Assembly (NCBI GenBank): GCA_024500155.1
Contig: CM044858.1
Coordinates: 992,001-1,056,000 of the forward strand
Reading direction: 5' to 3'
Origin: Chenopodium formosanum
Taxonomy: Eukaryota; Streptophyta; Magnoliopsida; Caryophyllales; Amaranthaceae
DNA: 64,000 nt
Both the position numbers and the translations under genes were made by a program. Each line of letters opens with the position of its first letter. Position 1 is the stretch's first letter. This document shows, piece after piece, positions 44,926 through 58,416 of the stretch. The notes below the pieces were generated by a model. The model was not told where the DNA came from, made no database searches, and saw only the letters and a program-made list of their open reading frames with translations.

Positions 44926-47900
44926 ATGGTGGTGATGGAAGATACAACAGCAGCAAAGTTGGACAACAATGGCGAAGAAACTGCAAATGAGAAGGTTGAA
45001 GAAGATGACGAACACGATTGCAAAGAAAGGGTTTTGCAAAAGTACTTCCTTCAAGAATGGAATGTCGTCAAATCCATTCTCGACGACATCGTTTCTGCTG
45101 GCCGTGTCACCGATCTTTCTTCTGCTTACAAGATCCGCTCCATTGTAATCTCTCTCTCCCTCTTTCAATCATTGATTATCTTTCCTACGTTTGATTGTTG
45201 TTTATTGCTGTTTTGATTCGTAATTTTGTTGGTAGGAGCTGATTTTAGGGTTTTTGGTTATAAATTGATTGCTATAGTAAGTGTTGCATTTGAATGGAGC
45301 TGGTTTTTGATCAATGTATTGTGTTTTTATTAGTAATTACTCCGTATATGATAAAATTGATCTGCGTATTAGTTACTTAGTAATTCAATTTAGTGATTAT
45401 AGTTGTATTGGTTGTTCATTAGAGCTGAATTTTTTTTTTTTTATATAGTTGCGTTTATCTGAATTTGGCTTCTGTGTCGTCAGATGATTTCAAAGAGTGG
45501 AATACAATCAATGTGTGGATGTATAGGAATATTTTTTGACTCGTGTTGCAATGCCATTTTTTTTTGTTGATTTATGTAAAGGAAAATAAGAAATCAGTTG
45601 GGGAGGGGTCAACAGGATGTAGTTTAGGTTCTGAGTGACATTAATGGAGATTTATACAATTATGAGATGTAAAATTCATTCCTAACCACAGGGGCCTCTT
45701 CTGATTTCTAAGATAATATCCACAGGCCACAAATGGTTCGATCTTCATTTAAGGGTGCTCATAAATCTGTTATAAAAGCAATTACTTGATATTGTGGTAG
45801 CATCCTTATTTCAAGATGCCTCTTTTAACACTCGTTTTTCTCCGTATTACCTCTTCTAATGTGCTAAAAGCACCTTAGATATCTTCCTGTGCAATACTGT
45901 TGTGTGTCAGCATGGAGTTGTTTGCAGGACTCTGTAGCCATGGGATTGATAAAGAAATGTGAAAGCTTTAATTTCTCATAAAACCTTGTCAACATGGGGA
46001 CTATGCTAGTCCCAGAAAATTTAATTTGGTTATAGATTATCCTGCAGGGTTATCCAATCCGGTCATTTTGTGGTCTTTTGTTGGTGTTTAAATATCATTT
46101 TTGAGGCTACCCATTATTTCTATTGGTCATTGACGCTGAATTTCTTGCTTGCTTCTCCATAGTACTGAAGATTGTTTTATTTTATTGTGTAGATGGACAA
46201 GTATCAGGAGGAAGGACAACTATTGGAGCCTTACCTTGAAAGCATAGTTTCTCCTTTGATGTTCATCATCCGTTCCAAGATAATTGAACTAGGAACAGAG
46301 TCTGACGAGATTCTTGAAGTGGTCAAGCCTGTTTGCATAATAATCTACACATTAGTTACTGTTTGCGGATACAAGGCTGTTACCAAGTTTTTCCCGCATC
46401 AGGTTTCTGACTTAGAACTTGCTGTATCTCTCTTAGAGAAGTGCCACTCTTCAAATACGACAACATCCCTGCGCCATGAAAGCACTGGAGAGATGGAAGC
46501 AAAATGTGTTATACTATTGTGGCTATCTATTCTTGTTCTGGTTCCGTTTGACATATCTTCAGTTGACACAAGTATTGCACAAACTGGCCATTTAAAAGGA
46601 GATGAGCCATCACCCCTGGTACTTAGGATATTGGAGTTCTGCAAGGATTATCTTTCAAATGCAGGCCCCATGCGTACCATTTCTGGCTTGCTACTCTCAA
46701 GACTTTTGACACGCCCTGATATGCTGAAGGCTTTTACCAGGTTTCTTCTTAAGATCACTCTTCTATTGATTAATGTTTCAAGTCTTTGAGTGGAAGAAAG
46801 AATAGGTGTATGCTAGGATGGAGGTGCTGCTTGCGTGTGAGATTGAGGATGATATGATTTTCATCATCTTAGATCATAAATCCTCTGTTAGCCTCTTGGC
46901 ACGTAGTTCAAGAAAGATATTAGAGACGGTAATTGTACAATTGAATCAAAATAAATCAAACACTGATAAAAAGATAGTGTTGGTATATTAACGCTTTGTT
47001 TGGATAGAATAAAATAGAAGGAAAAGAAAGGAAGAGAAAGGGAGGGGGCCAAACTCTCTTATTTGGGTAAGGGATTGGGGGAAGGAAGGGAAAGGAGAGG
47101 GAGGAATCCATTTTCCCTCTCCCTTCATAATCCCTCCAAAATTGGAGAGATTTGGAATTCACCTCCCCCTCCCTTTCTTTCCTCTTCCCTTCCTCCTATT
47201 TCCCTCCCCTTCCTTTCCTTCCTTATTTGTTATCCAAACAAAGTGTAAGGTTTAAAGTTAGTTTTATTAAGCTGTCCTTTACCTTCTCTAAAATCTTCCT
47301 AAAACTGCGTGCGCTCCAGGTAAAATTTAGTAGACGCCATAGATGATTTACTTATGCATATGGGCTGCAGATAGAGCAATCAAAATATGAGATATCAGGG
47401 ACCATCTTCAGGTTGCTTATTGGTTGAATTGGTGATTGGTGTTGCTCTGCTCTTAGATTTCTTGGATTATGCAGAGTGCATTACTTCTAATGAAATTTGG
47501 GTTGTTTGTATAACTAGATTGCTAGATGACTTTTGACTGATGCAAATTTAGGTGAATTTTCTTCATTGTTGCTTACATTTAAGGCCTTCCTCATTTATAT
47601 TTATTGAAAGAATTCTAAGGAATACAACACCTTCCTCACATCTCTATTTTTAAGTAGTTGCGACTTGGAATGATGCCTCATCCATTACAAATCCCTTATT
47701 AAAAAAGATTTTAAAAAAAAGAAGAAAGATTTTAGATAAAGAAGTCACTTGTTAGGGGATAGAGTCCAGAAAAGAATTTTCTGAAAATGGAAGTTGAAAT
47801 TACTGCCTTCAACAATTTGAAGAGAAGCTAGTGATAGGCTTACATAAAAATTCACATATAAAAAAAATATTCTTGAGATGTCAATTCATAGAATGGTTAC

Positions 47901-50900
47901 TACCTGAGCAAATTTATATAAGGACTATGTTGATTTGCTTTTAGGAGGTTGCTTAATAAGAGGCTGTATCAGCTGTCAACCCATGAAAAGTTGTTAAAGA
48001 AATGGGAATTGCTAACTACCTGTTCAAATTTATGCATAAAACTTGAGAGTGACATGGAGTAGGGAGATTCCACTGGGTAGGAATGCTTCCTGTCCCTATA
48101 GTATATTTTGCATCTGAATGTGGCCATCCATGTGCTGTCCTACAACAACTCAAGCCTGTTGTGTATGATTAGCAAGCCTTGCCATGATTATTTCACAAGT
48201 AGTCCTTCTCTTTCTGCACCTATGAGGGGTATTTCCTGAGCTTTAGGTCATCAAATGAAAAGAAATGGGGTATTTGAAAATTGGAAGCATTGTATTTGAG
48301 CATAATGTGAACTTCTCAGATACACTCTCTACCTACTATTATTGTCATATCTAGGGCATTTAACAAGAATAAGTAATCAACATTTAGATTTGTTGCTTTA
48401 CAACAGTTTTCTCTTAGCATTAGAAACTTGAAAAACATTTAGGGACATTTAATAAAGGAAAAAAAAAAAGAGAGAGAAATATCAGTTGACAGAGTGATTA
48501 CTTTTAGGTGTTTTATAATGACTAAGTGATTAACTTCTAGTTATTTTGTTACCTTTTTTCAGTAATTCATCTTTGATGTAATCTATTTTTGAACATGTTT
48601 GACTTGCTTCTTGATTTGATCTTTGAAGTAAAAATTTACCACTCAACTCAATGGAATTAAAAAATCTGATTTGTTTTTCAGCTTCACTGAATGGACTCAT
48701 GAAGTATTGTCTCTGTCATCTGATAATGTCATGGACCATTTCCGTTTGCTTGGTGCCGTGGAAGCTTTGGCTGCCGTTTTAAAGGTTTATTCTTGCTTAT
48801 TATACTGGTTTCTCTTTAGTGGCTGAACTATTGTTTTTATTTTTTTTTTGCTTGTTGGTAGTTTGGGGAGAGGGGGTAGGGGAGGGGATCAAACAATTGG
48901 CAAAACTAGAAGGACTATTAGAATTGATATGTGCCATACATCTAATTGGCGTGTCTAATAACTCTGTTAGGATCTGATTCACTCCATGTTATTCTTAGTT
49001 CCTCTTTCTTTAGGACTTGAAGCTGAATTTGCCACACAGTAATGTACAGATAATGTTTGATGCAGGCTGGTAGCAGAAAAGTCCTACTTGATGTGGTTCC
49101 CATTGTCTGGAATGATGTATCTGCCTTGATGAAGTCCAGTGTGGCAGGGAGAAGCCCTTTGCTTCGCAAGTATCTTGTAAAGCTAACTCAACGTATAGGT
49201 CTTGTTTGCCTTCCTCATCGTTCTCTATCTTGGCATTATAAGGTCAGGACAGCTGAAACTCCTAGTTCTTTGATTCTGTAACAGTGCACATCCTTTGCTT
49301 GTGAGTTCCTGGATTGTGAACATAATTCATTATTTGATAATATCTCTTCCATGTTGCAAAATATATGTATTTTTGACCCTTTTTGTGATGGAGAAAAATT
49401 AGTATAGGAAAAGGATTTACTCTTCTCTTCTAGTCAGAGGTGGATTATGAGGATTGAGTGTTTCCCTTATTTTTTGAGTTACTCATTTAGCAAGTTTGAT
49501 AGCTGTCTAATCTTGTATAACAATTTAGGATTCAATTTTTTTATTTTAACCCGCAAGTCTCCAAACCTTTAATAATACTCAAATTTAGTTAATTTCTATT
49601 TTTTTAAAAAAAAAGAAAAGAAAAAGAAAAGAAAAGAAAACTTTACATAGTAACTTCCGGTCTCATCCAAACATTTATTAACTTTCATTCTTCTACTAAT
49701 CATATCTGCAAAAAAAAAAAAATGTTATAATAAAAACTGACGATGTATATGATTAATGTACTCCGTATGCGGGTATATTCTAGTTTTAAATATTTGCTGA
49801 AAGAGGGTAATCGCCCCACCTCCTAAGATAGGGCGAAAGTGTTTCATCAAAATAACAGTGTGAACATATAACGGTATGAGATGAGGAACCCTTCATAATT
49901 TAGTAATCTAGTGTCTTTATGGGTCAAGGTGGCTGGGGCTTTAAGAAGTATTTGATTAGATAGGCTTGAAGAAATTGACATGATTTGTAATTTAGTTTTC
50001 TTATCACGCTTCTCTTTCACTACTTACTTTTTTTACTGGATAATATGTTCTAATTTCTGAAACATATATAATTATAAATTCAAAATATGGTTTGTCTCAT
50101 TTTTGTCAAGAAGCTCACATATATATGCTTCTCTGCAGGGTAAAGTCGCATCACTGGGACAAGATCTATTAACCAATGTTGTGAAAGGAACAGATCACTG
50201 CTGTGATGGTGCTGATATGAAATCATCCAGTATAGATCAAAGCATGAACAGTGAAGAAGATGAAGGCATGGATGTTCCAGAACTTGTGGAAGAGATTATT
50301 GAAGTGCTACTGACTGGCTTGAAAGATACGGTATGTTTGAAGGGGTGAGATTCTTTTTCTTTTATCCAATTTCCATTGCACTCTTGTGCATCAAACTCGG
50401 AAACAGAAATCATATTGCATGATGCCTCAATATAGCATGGTCTTAACAAGAGAGCTCTCCAATAGGTCTTGTGTTTGTTACTGGTTTTGTAGGCTATACA
50501 CATAAATGTTTTTTAAAAGAAAAAAGATTTATTAAAAATTAAAGCAGTAATATCATACACTTGGACCGAATTTTTTCTTTACAATCCCAGACTAGGCTGC
50601 CAAAACAAATGACATGTCATCTAGCCTAAATAAACTCAAATGAATTACCCTTGAAACAGAACATGCTATGCAGGAATTAACATTTTGAATGCTTCTTTTT
50701 CCTGGCTATCCCAATAGCATACATAGATTGTGCTGAGCAACTCGTCAAGATCGTATCTGAAGTACTTTTTTCTGTCAAAATTGTTGCAACCAAACAACCT
50801 CAAGGTCTCAAGATGAGCAGCCAAGCCATTGAAGAATATCTTTCCAAACATTCTTACTAAAATCACACTCAAATATTGTGCACCATATTTTCCACAGCCC

Positions 50901-53900
50901 GTTCATGCAAAACACAATAGGGATCATGATTAATCCCAAATTTTACAATTCTCTCTTTTGTATTTAGAGTTGGCCATATATTCTTTTATGGGACAAACAC
51001 AGCTCTTGGGCTGGTCCTATATGAACACACCTGATTTTTCCATGGACCTTTACCCCTCTATGTTTCATGTAGGCATGTTAAATGCAAAATTCCCAAAATT
51101 TCCCATCAACTACTACTGGTTGCCAGCTTGCAACTATGTAGATGAGGTCCAATGATCCATAACCAACACCACCCTTTTCATCATCCATGACATACTACTC
51201 CAGAAATTAAAATCCTACAAAATTTGATGATTAATATAGTAAAGGGATCCATCCTGAATTTGAAGATCAAATGAGTTCAAAAATTGCCGATCCATGGCAA
51301 GTTAGACGTGTTCTTAATACCCATATTTAGCCCTGGTAACTTAATGCACATCATCAGTTGCCTTAGTCTATGCAATATCTTGATGCAGTAACTTAGTATA
51401 TCTTCATAATACATTACAATACTTTTTACATAGTGAAGGAGCTCAAGCTTCCATGCTCTATGCTTTTTGCTGATAAGGCTAATGAATGGCCCAATTTTTT
51501 CCTCCTACTCTCTCACCGAAGAATATTTTTTCTTCTGTGTTACGTATTTAGGGCTTTGTTTCTCTTAGTTTAATTGATAAGTTTTTGGCCCAAGGCCTTA
51601 ATCCCATGATTGTTGAGGCACCACCTAATATATCCATCTGAATTTTAGACATGCTTCTGGTTTTCAACATCCTTGCAGTGATATTATAATAAAAAATTTG
51701 CAGGACACTGTTGTCCGTTGGTCTGCAGCGAAAGGTATTGGCCGTGTGACCTCACGTCTCACATTTTCCCTCTCTGATGAAGTCCTTTCATCTGTGCTGG
51801 AATTATTTTCACCTCGTGAGGTATGTTGTCTTTGCTTTAGTAATAAATCTTGCATGATGAGTTTCCAAAATTAAACCTACTTTCAGTGGACTTTGCAAAT
51901 TATGTTGCTTTTCATCCTTTGTTCACGGGTGACTCTTCTGTGGAGTCGTTTTTGGTATATCTCTTCATCTCTTGTCAAATAAAAACCGTCTATGTGCTAT
52001 TTTATGAGTTTTTTTAACTCTCAGAACTTTTTATTCACATAAGATTTTGGAAATGAACTGAGTATGGTACATGTGCCAGGCCTTTAAGACTTGGATACAG
52101 TTTCATTTAACATAGATATGTTTCACCATTTTAGCCCTTTCTTTGTGGGGCCGTTGGAGACCTTTTGTCTTCCTATCAATTTTCTGGAGCCTTATGAAGC
52201 TTTAACAGTTAGAGATTATTATTTACATTGTATATGTATATGTAATATGCTGAAAATTAATTGGCTTTTTTGGCTATTCTTTCCAGGGAGATGGTTCATG
52301 GCATGGAGGCTGCCTGGCTTTAGCTGAACTTGCTCGTCGGGGGTTGCTGTTGCCAATTAGTCTTCCAAAAGTTGTCAATGTCGTTGTTAAGGTTAGATCA
52401 TCTGGTATAGAGATGTTATGACAAAAAAATAAAAGATCATCTCTTAGTCTTTTGGTGTCTGTAAAATTTCAAACAATACCAACTACCATCCATACCTTAG
52501 CTTACTAGATGTAGCTGAATTACAATACCAACACATGGACTATATGTTTTTATGTTGTGCAGTGCATGAAAACAAAACTAACACTTTCTAGCTATAGGCC
52601 TGCCTCTGCAACACCCCCCCCACCCCTCTTTTTTTTTTCCTTTCCAAAAGAACCGGTGCCCTGATTGAACCAGTTGAAAACAAGATAGGTAGTAATAATG
52701 ACAACTAAAGAAGAACACCCCCCCCCCCCCCTTTTTTTTTTTTCCTTTCCAAAAGAACCGGTGCCCTGATTGAACCAGTTGAAAACAAGATAGGTAGTAA
52801 TAATGACAACTAAAGAAGAAACAAGTAAATAACAGTTTGATAAAATTAATGTTCTATATGGTCTTTTAACTCTCTATGCCATCCTATTCCTAGTGGATAT
52901 GTATCTTCCATAGCCTTAAAATCTTTTAAAAAAAGAACAATGTTGAACATGTAGCACACATGGTTTTGAAGATTATGTATATATGTCTACTTACCCCCTC
53001 CCACGATAATCTTGTAGAATTAAGTCTGGATGGCTCAAACGGAGAGCAGCGACTGGGTTTATGTGTGGTTGCGATCATAGCTTGTCTTTAAGGTTAAAAG
53101 AAAATTTTTACCATAAAACAATCAGAACATGGTTATCATACAGGCTAGGATGTTGGGCTTTTTAAGGAGCATGTTAAGAAGATGAGTGTAGAAGAGATTT
53201 GTAAGTTGAGATGGATGTATGGAAACACATTGGGGGAGAAATGTAGATAGATGGTGGAAAGTTAAGAATTGCAAATATAGGATAGAATAAACGAGAATTG
53301 ACACATTGGTTTGGTTTTGTAAAACATCGACCTTAAGGATGCACTGGTAAAGAAGGTGGAGGGTCAAGATGAAAAAGATCTTAAAAGAAGTTGAGGTAGG
53401 TCGAAGAAGACTTGTAAGGATGCAGTTAAAAACGATCCATGAAATTGCGGTTTTGCAAACCATGTAGCCCTGGATAGAATCATAGAAGTGAAAGTTGGAT
53501 GAGAATATTTGTGAAGGACCTCATCCAACTCCATCCTTTTAGAAAAAAGGATTTTTTTTTGGGGCTGTGCAGATGACTATTTTCATTAATTTCATTTTTA
53601 CAGGCACTGCATTATGATGTTCGAAGGGGCCCACATAGTGTTGGGGCTCATGTTCGCGATGCTGCTGCTTATGTTTGTTGGGCATTTGGTCGTGCATATT
53701 ACCATGCTGACATGAGAAGCATACTGGAACAACTTGCTCCTCATCTGTTGACAGTTGCTTGTTATGACCGTGAGGTGGCTACTTATCTATGGTGTATTTA
53801 TACTTGGATTGATTCTTGTTGCCAGCTGAATCTTTTGAAATGTGATTCAGGTGAACTGTAGAAGAGCAGCTGCAGCAGCCTTTCAGGAAAATGTTGGAAG

Positions 53901-56900
53901 GCAAGGAAATTACCCGCATGGTATTGACATTGTGAATACTGCTGATTACTTTGCTCTTTCATCACGTGCAAACTCATATCTGAATGTGGCCGTTGGCATT
54001 GCTAAGTATGAGGGGTATCTTTACCCTTTTGTGGATGAACTGCTAAATAGCAAAATGTGTCACTGGGTATGACTTCCTAAACTTGACTCCCCTACCATAT
54101 ATGTGTACTGTTTCGCTTAAAAGACATTTCATGTCATTTAAGTTGTAATATTGCTCATTCTTTATATTGCATGATGATGTTGTCTTGCTATCAGTATAAT
54201 GTCATTCTCTCATTTTCAAACCTTACGAATTGTTGATATTTAATTACCGGCTTGGCTTTTAATGTCTAGAGGTAGTAGCCCCAAAGCATCTTCTCTGTTT
54301 CCTCTTGTTTGCAATTCCTTCACCACTTGCTTAAACAATTATATGGTAAAACTTGCTGGAGCCTGAAGAAACAATCTTGATTATTGTCATATGCGCATGT
54401 TTAATCTAGTGGTATAATGCTATTATATACATCATTTCCATTATGTGTAACATTACCAACTCAGGTCTTTTCTTTGTATTTTTTTATGCAAAATTTTGCT
54501 ATAATTTGACTCTTGTATATATTTTCAGGATAAAGGCTTAAGGGAACTAGCTGCTAAAGCCCTTTCTGCCCTTGTAAGTTATGATCCAGATCATTTTGCA
54601 AACTCTGTCCTAGGGAAAATAATACCGAGCACACTATCAACTGATTTGTGCATGCGCCATGGTGCAACATTAGCAGCTGGAGAAGTTGTTTTGGCTCTAC
54701 ATAAGCTCAATCATACCCATTCTGCTGGTTAGTTTCCTTAATGTAAGCTTTTGCAGATAGTATCTTTATCTTTATGAGGAGAGACTTTCTCCTGTACAAA
54801 ATAGATTGCAGTGTTCCTATACAACAGATTGTCATTGAATTAATTTACTTCCTAACATCAGAATTTTCTGTTTGCTGTTTATTTCTGGCCTCCTCCTTCT
54901 AAGCTTTTGTTTTAAAGATCTTACTGTCAGAAAGTTTTTTGTGTATATCACTACATTTTAATTGTGATTTTGAATGTTTGAAATGAAAACGTCAAGGCTT
55001 CGAATGTTGTTGTTGTATCTTGTATGGACCTCACTATACCTCAGATTTATGTTTTTCCGGCCTTCATTGAAGTGGATAACCCTTTCTGCAGAAATGTTAC
55101 TCTACTATATATTGCCGTGATGGGTAAATTATGGAGAGAAGGGGTGGGGGGAGGGTTAGGAGTAATTAAAAAAAAAAAAAAAAAAAGAACTACAGGGAAA
55201 TTTGGGGGCACATCAAAATCCCTGAAGAAGAAACTGAAAATAAGAACTTGACAGGATTTTCAAATCTCAACTGTCAATTTAAGTGGAGCAAAAAGACTGG
55301 AAGCAGGTTTGCGGATGCAACTGGGAGATGATAGATGATGTTGATGGGTGAGATGGTCAGAAGATGGAGGGAATTTTCTTTTTTTCTTTTTGAAGTGTAA
55401 GGGGTAATCATGGTTAACATAAGTTAAATTTAAATGGATTTATGAACTAAAAATTTATCATTGAGGTCATGTTGTAGAAAATTAGTAACACAGGGCTGCC
55501 ATGGAAATTTCTAAATATTATGGCTAACAAATGGAATGAGTAATAAATAATAATTAATGGCCACTAATGAAAATTTCCCTTTCATTTTTTTATGTCTAAA
55601 ATGCTGAACGCAAGTGAATCTATATTGTTGAACAAAAATTAGCCAATGCTGAGCTGTTTAGCTTTTAAAACTTTGCTCTGAATATGGAATGTTCTAATCT
55701 TGATCTTCATTTTGCCAACTTTCTTGAATTCCTAAACGGCTGCTGGTATGTTACCCATAGGATCTCATTTTGATAGAGTTAGTGAGTTTGTTCATGTTTT
55801 GGCTGTAAACAATGAGCAATCATACTAGTAACCATTGTCTGAGCTCCAAAGTTTTGCTCTCCCACTTCAATCTTTCTAATATATTGTTTGGAGTGCTCAA
55901 AATTAGTCTGGCCTCCCTGAACTGTAATAAAAGGCACAAGAGTAGACTTTTATTTTAGTTTTATTTTATATTTGAAGATTTTCCTTCTAGAGTTGCAAGT
56001 CTTGTAACTACTTACTAATAAATCTTCATTTGCTAGGTATATTCCAGATTCCTTCTAAGAAAATCTGATCAATCTTTCTTGTTTCCTATAATAGTTGGAA
56101 TTGTTAGTAATGTATTGTTAAAAAAATTCTTCAGATTCTTTTTAGTCCTTTGCGGCCTTGTAGTTTATACTGGAACATTCTCTCTGATCTGATATACAGT
56201 ATGTTTAGATCTTATTCTTTGATTGTATATTATGGGACCTGCCGACCTGGCCCTTCTTTGCTGTGGTCTTATTGAAATTTTCTGTATCCATAGATTTAAA
56301 AGATAAATTAAATAAAATTGAAAGTTAGACTTTTGTATTTGCTATTGCAGATAAGCAGAAACAACTTGCTGGCCTTGTCCCTGCTATTGAAAAAGCACGT
56401 CTTTATCGTGGAAAGGGTGGAGAAATAATGCGTGCAGCTGTTTCTCGGTTCATTGAGTGCTCCTCTTTGTCCCATATACAATTACCAGACAAAATAATAC
56501 AAAGTTTGCTTGAAACACTCAATGAGAATCTGAGGCATCCAAATTCTCAGATACAGGTCAATCTTCTACCTATGTGTGTTTGTGATTACAACTTAGAGCC
56601 GAAACCTCACTTTATTATTTAATGTGTTGAGTAGATAGCTGCTGTTGATGCCCTGAAACACTTTGTTCCGGCTTACCTTCAACCAGATAATGGTAAAGGC
56701 TCTTCTGATATTACATCAAAGTATATCGAGCAGCTGAGTGATTCTAATGTCGCGGTAAGACGAGGCGCTGCATTGGCACTTGGTATTTTACCCTGTGAAT
56801 TCCTTGCTAAAAGATGGAAGGATGTACTCACAAAGCTCTCAAAGTCGTGTGAAATTGAGGTAATAACCTTCTTTATGCCTTTTTGCTCAGAAAATTTTAA

Positions 56901-58378
56901 GGTTTATTGGAGAAGCTAAAAGGACTGGACTTTCAGGAAAATCCTGATGATCGGGATGCTGAAGCACGGGTAAATGCTGTCAAAGGTCTTGCTGCTGTAT
57001 GTGAAAGTTTGGCTGACTCAAGAGCCACATCATCTCTGCATATAAGGGAAGATGATATGGCACTTTCTCTTCTCATTAAGAATGAAGTTATGAGGAGTTT
57101 GTTTAAAGCCCTTGATGATTATTCAGTGGACAACAGAGGTGATGTTGGTTCTTGGGTTCGTGAGGCTGCTATGGTTGCCCTTGAGAGATGCACGTATATA
57201 CTTTGTAGAAGTGATGCTGTAGGCGATCAAAGAGAAATAAAAGAATCTTCACAAGTCCCAGAACTTGATGCAATCAGAAAAAACCAGGTGAACTCATTAT
57301 TCAATGAAGAACTAGCTATCAATCTAGTCGGAGGAATTCTCAAGCAAGCTGTAGAAAAAATGGACAAGTTGAGAGAAATTGCTGCCAAGGTTCTTCAAAG
57401 AATTCTTTACAACAAAACAATATTCATCCCCTTCATACCTTACAGGGAGAAGTTGGAAGAAATTGTACCAAATGATGCAGATTTGAAGTGGGGTGTAAGT
57501 ATGTTTTCATTGTTTTATATCAATCTTGTGAGAGATTGATTGTTTCCTGATGCAGATTTTTCTTGCAGGTAGCTACTTTCTCATATCCTCGTTTTATACA
57601 GTTACTTGAGATTAGATGTTACAGTAGATTTTTACTATCTGGACTGGTTGTAGCGATTGGTGGGTTACAAGAGTTTCTTGGAAAAGCATCACTTGCAGCT
57701 TTATTAGATTATCTGCTAGTTACCAAAGCTCAAAATGCTGATGAAAGAGTCTCCCGTGAACTTAATCTTTCCACAGACATACTTTGGGTCCTGCAGGAAT
57801 ATAAAAGATGTGATAGAGTCATCACACCAACTATGAAGGTAAGTTTGCTGCTGAAGTACTTTTGAGGTGGTATCTTTATTATTATCAACAGATTACTTTT
57901 ATGCCTATTGAGCCTGTCTGAAAGTGTTTAGATAGCTTAGTATCACGCAAAACTTGCGAGCATTAGAATTCAAGTTTAAAGGTGATGCAGTTTTTGGTGT
58001 TTTATTATAGATTTTGGTGCTTCCAGTCCCTTTTGCTGACTGTGGTGGCAGCGAGACTTTGTGGATATACTTTTCATCGTAATCTTGAAATGTAAATTAG
58101 AATTATGATATTTTTTTTGATGGCATGTTGTCTTGTAGAAAGACTTGCAGAATTTGCCAAATAGAAAGTCCACCTGTATCCTTGATTCCTGGTAGCCTTG
58201 TAGCCAAATTTTGTAAATAAAATCCTTTCACATGCCCAGAAAAAGGTAGTATCCTTGTGTGCTCAGTATATCAATACATTTTGGGCTTGTGTCTAGGTTA
58301 GGGTCCAGGAATAGTTTGCTGCCTTGTGTGAGATATGTAAAGCTCCAGCAAATAACAAATGATTGAATTTCTCATATT

Positions 58379-58416
<38 letters not shown>

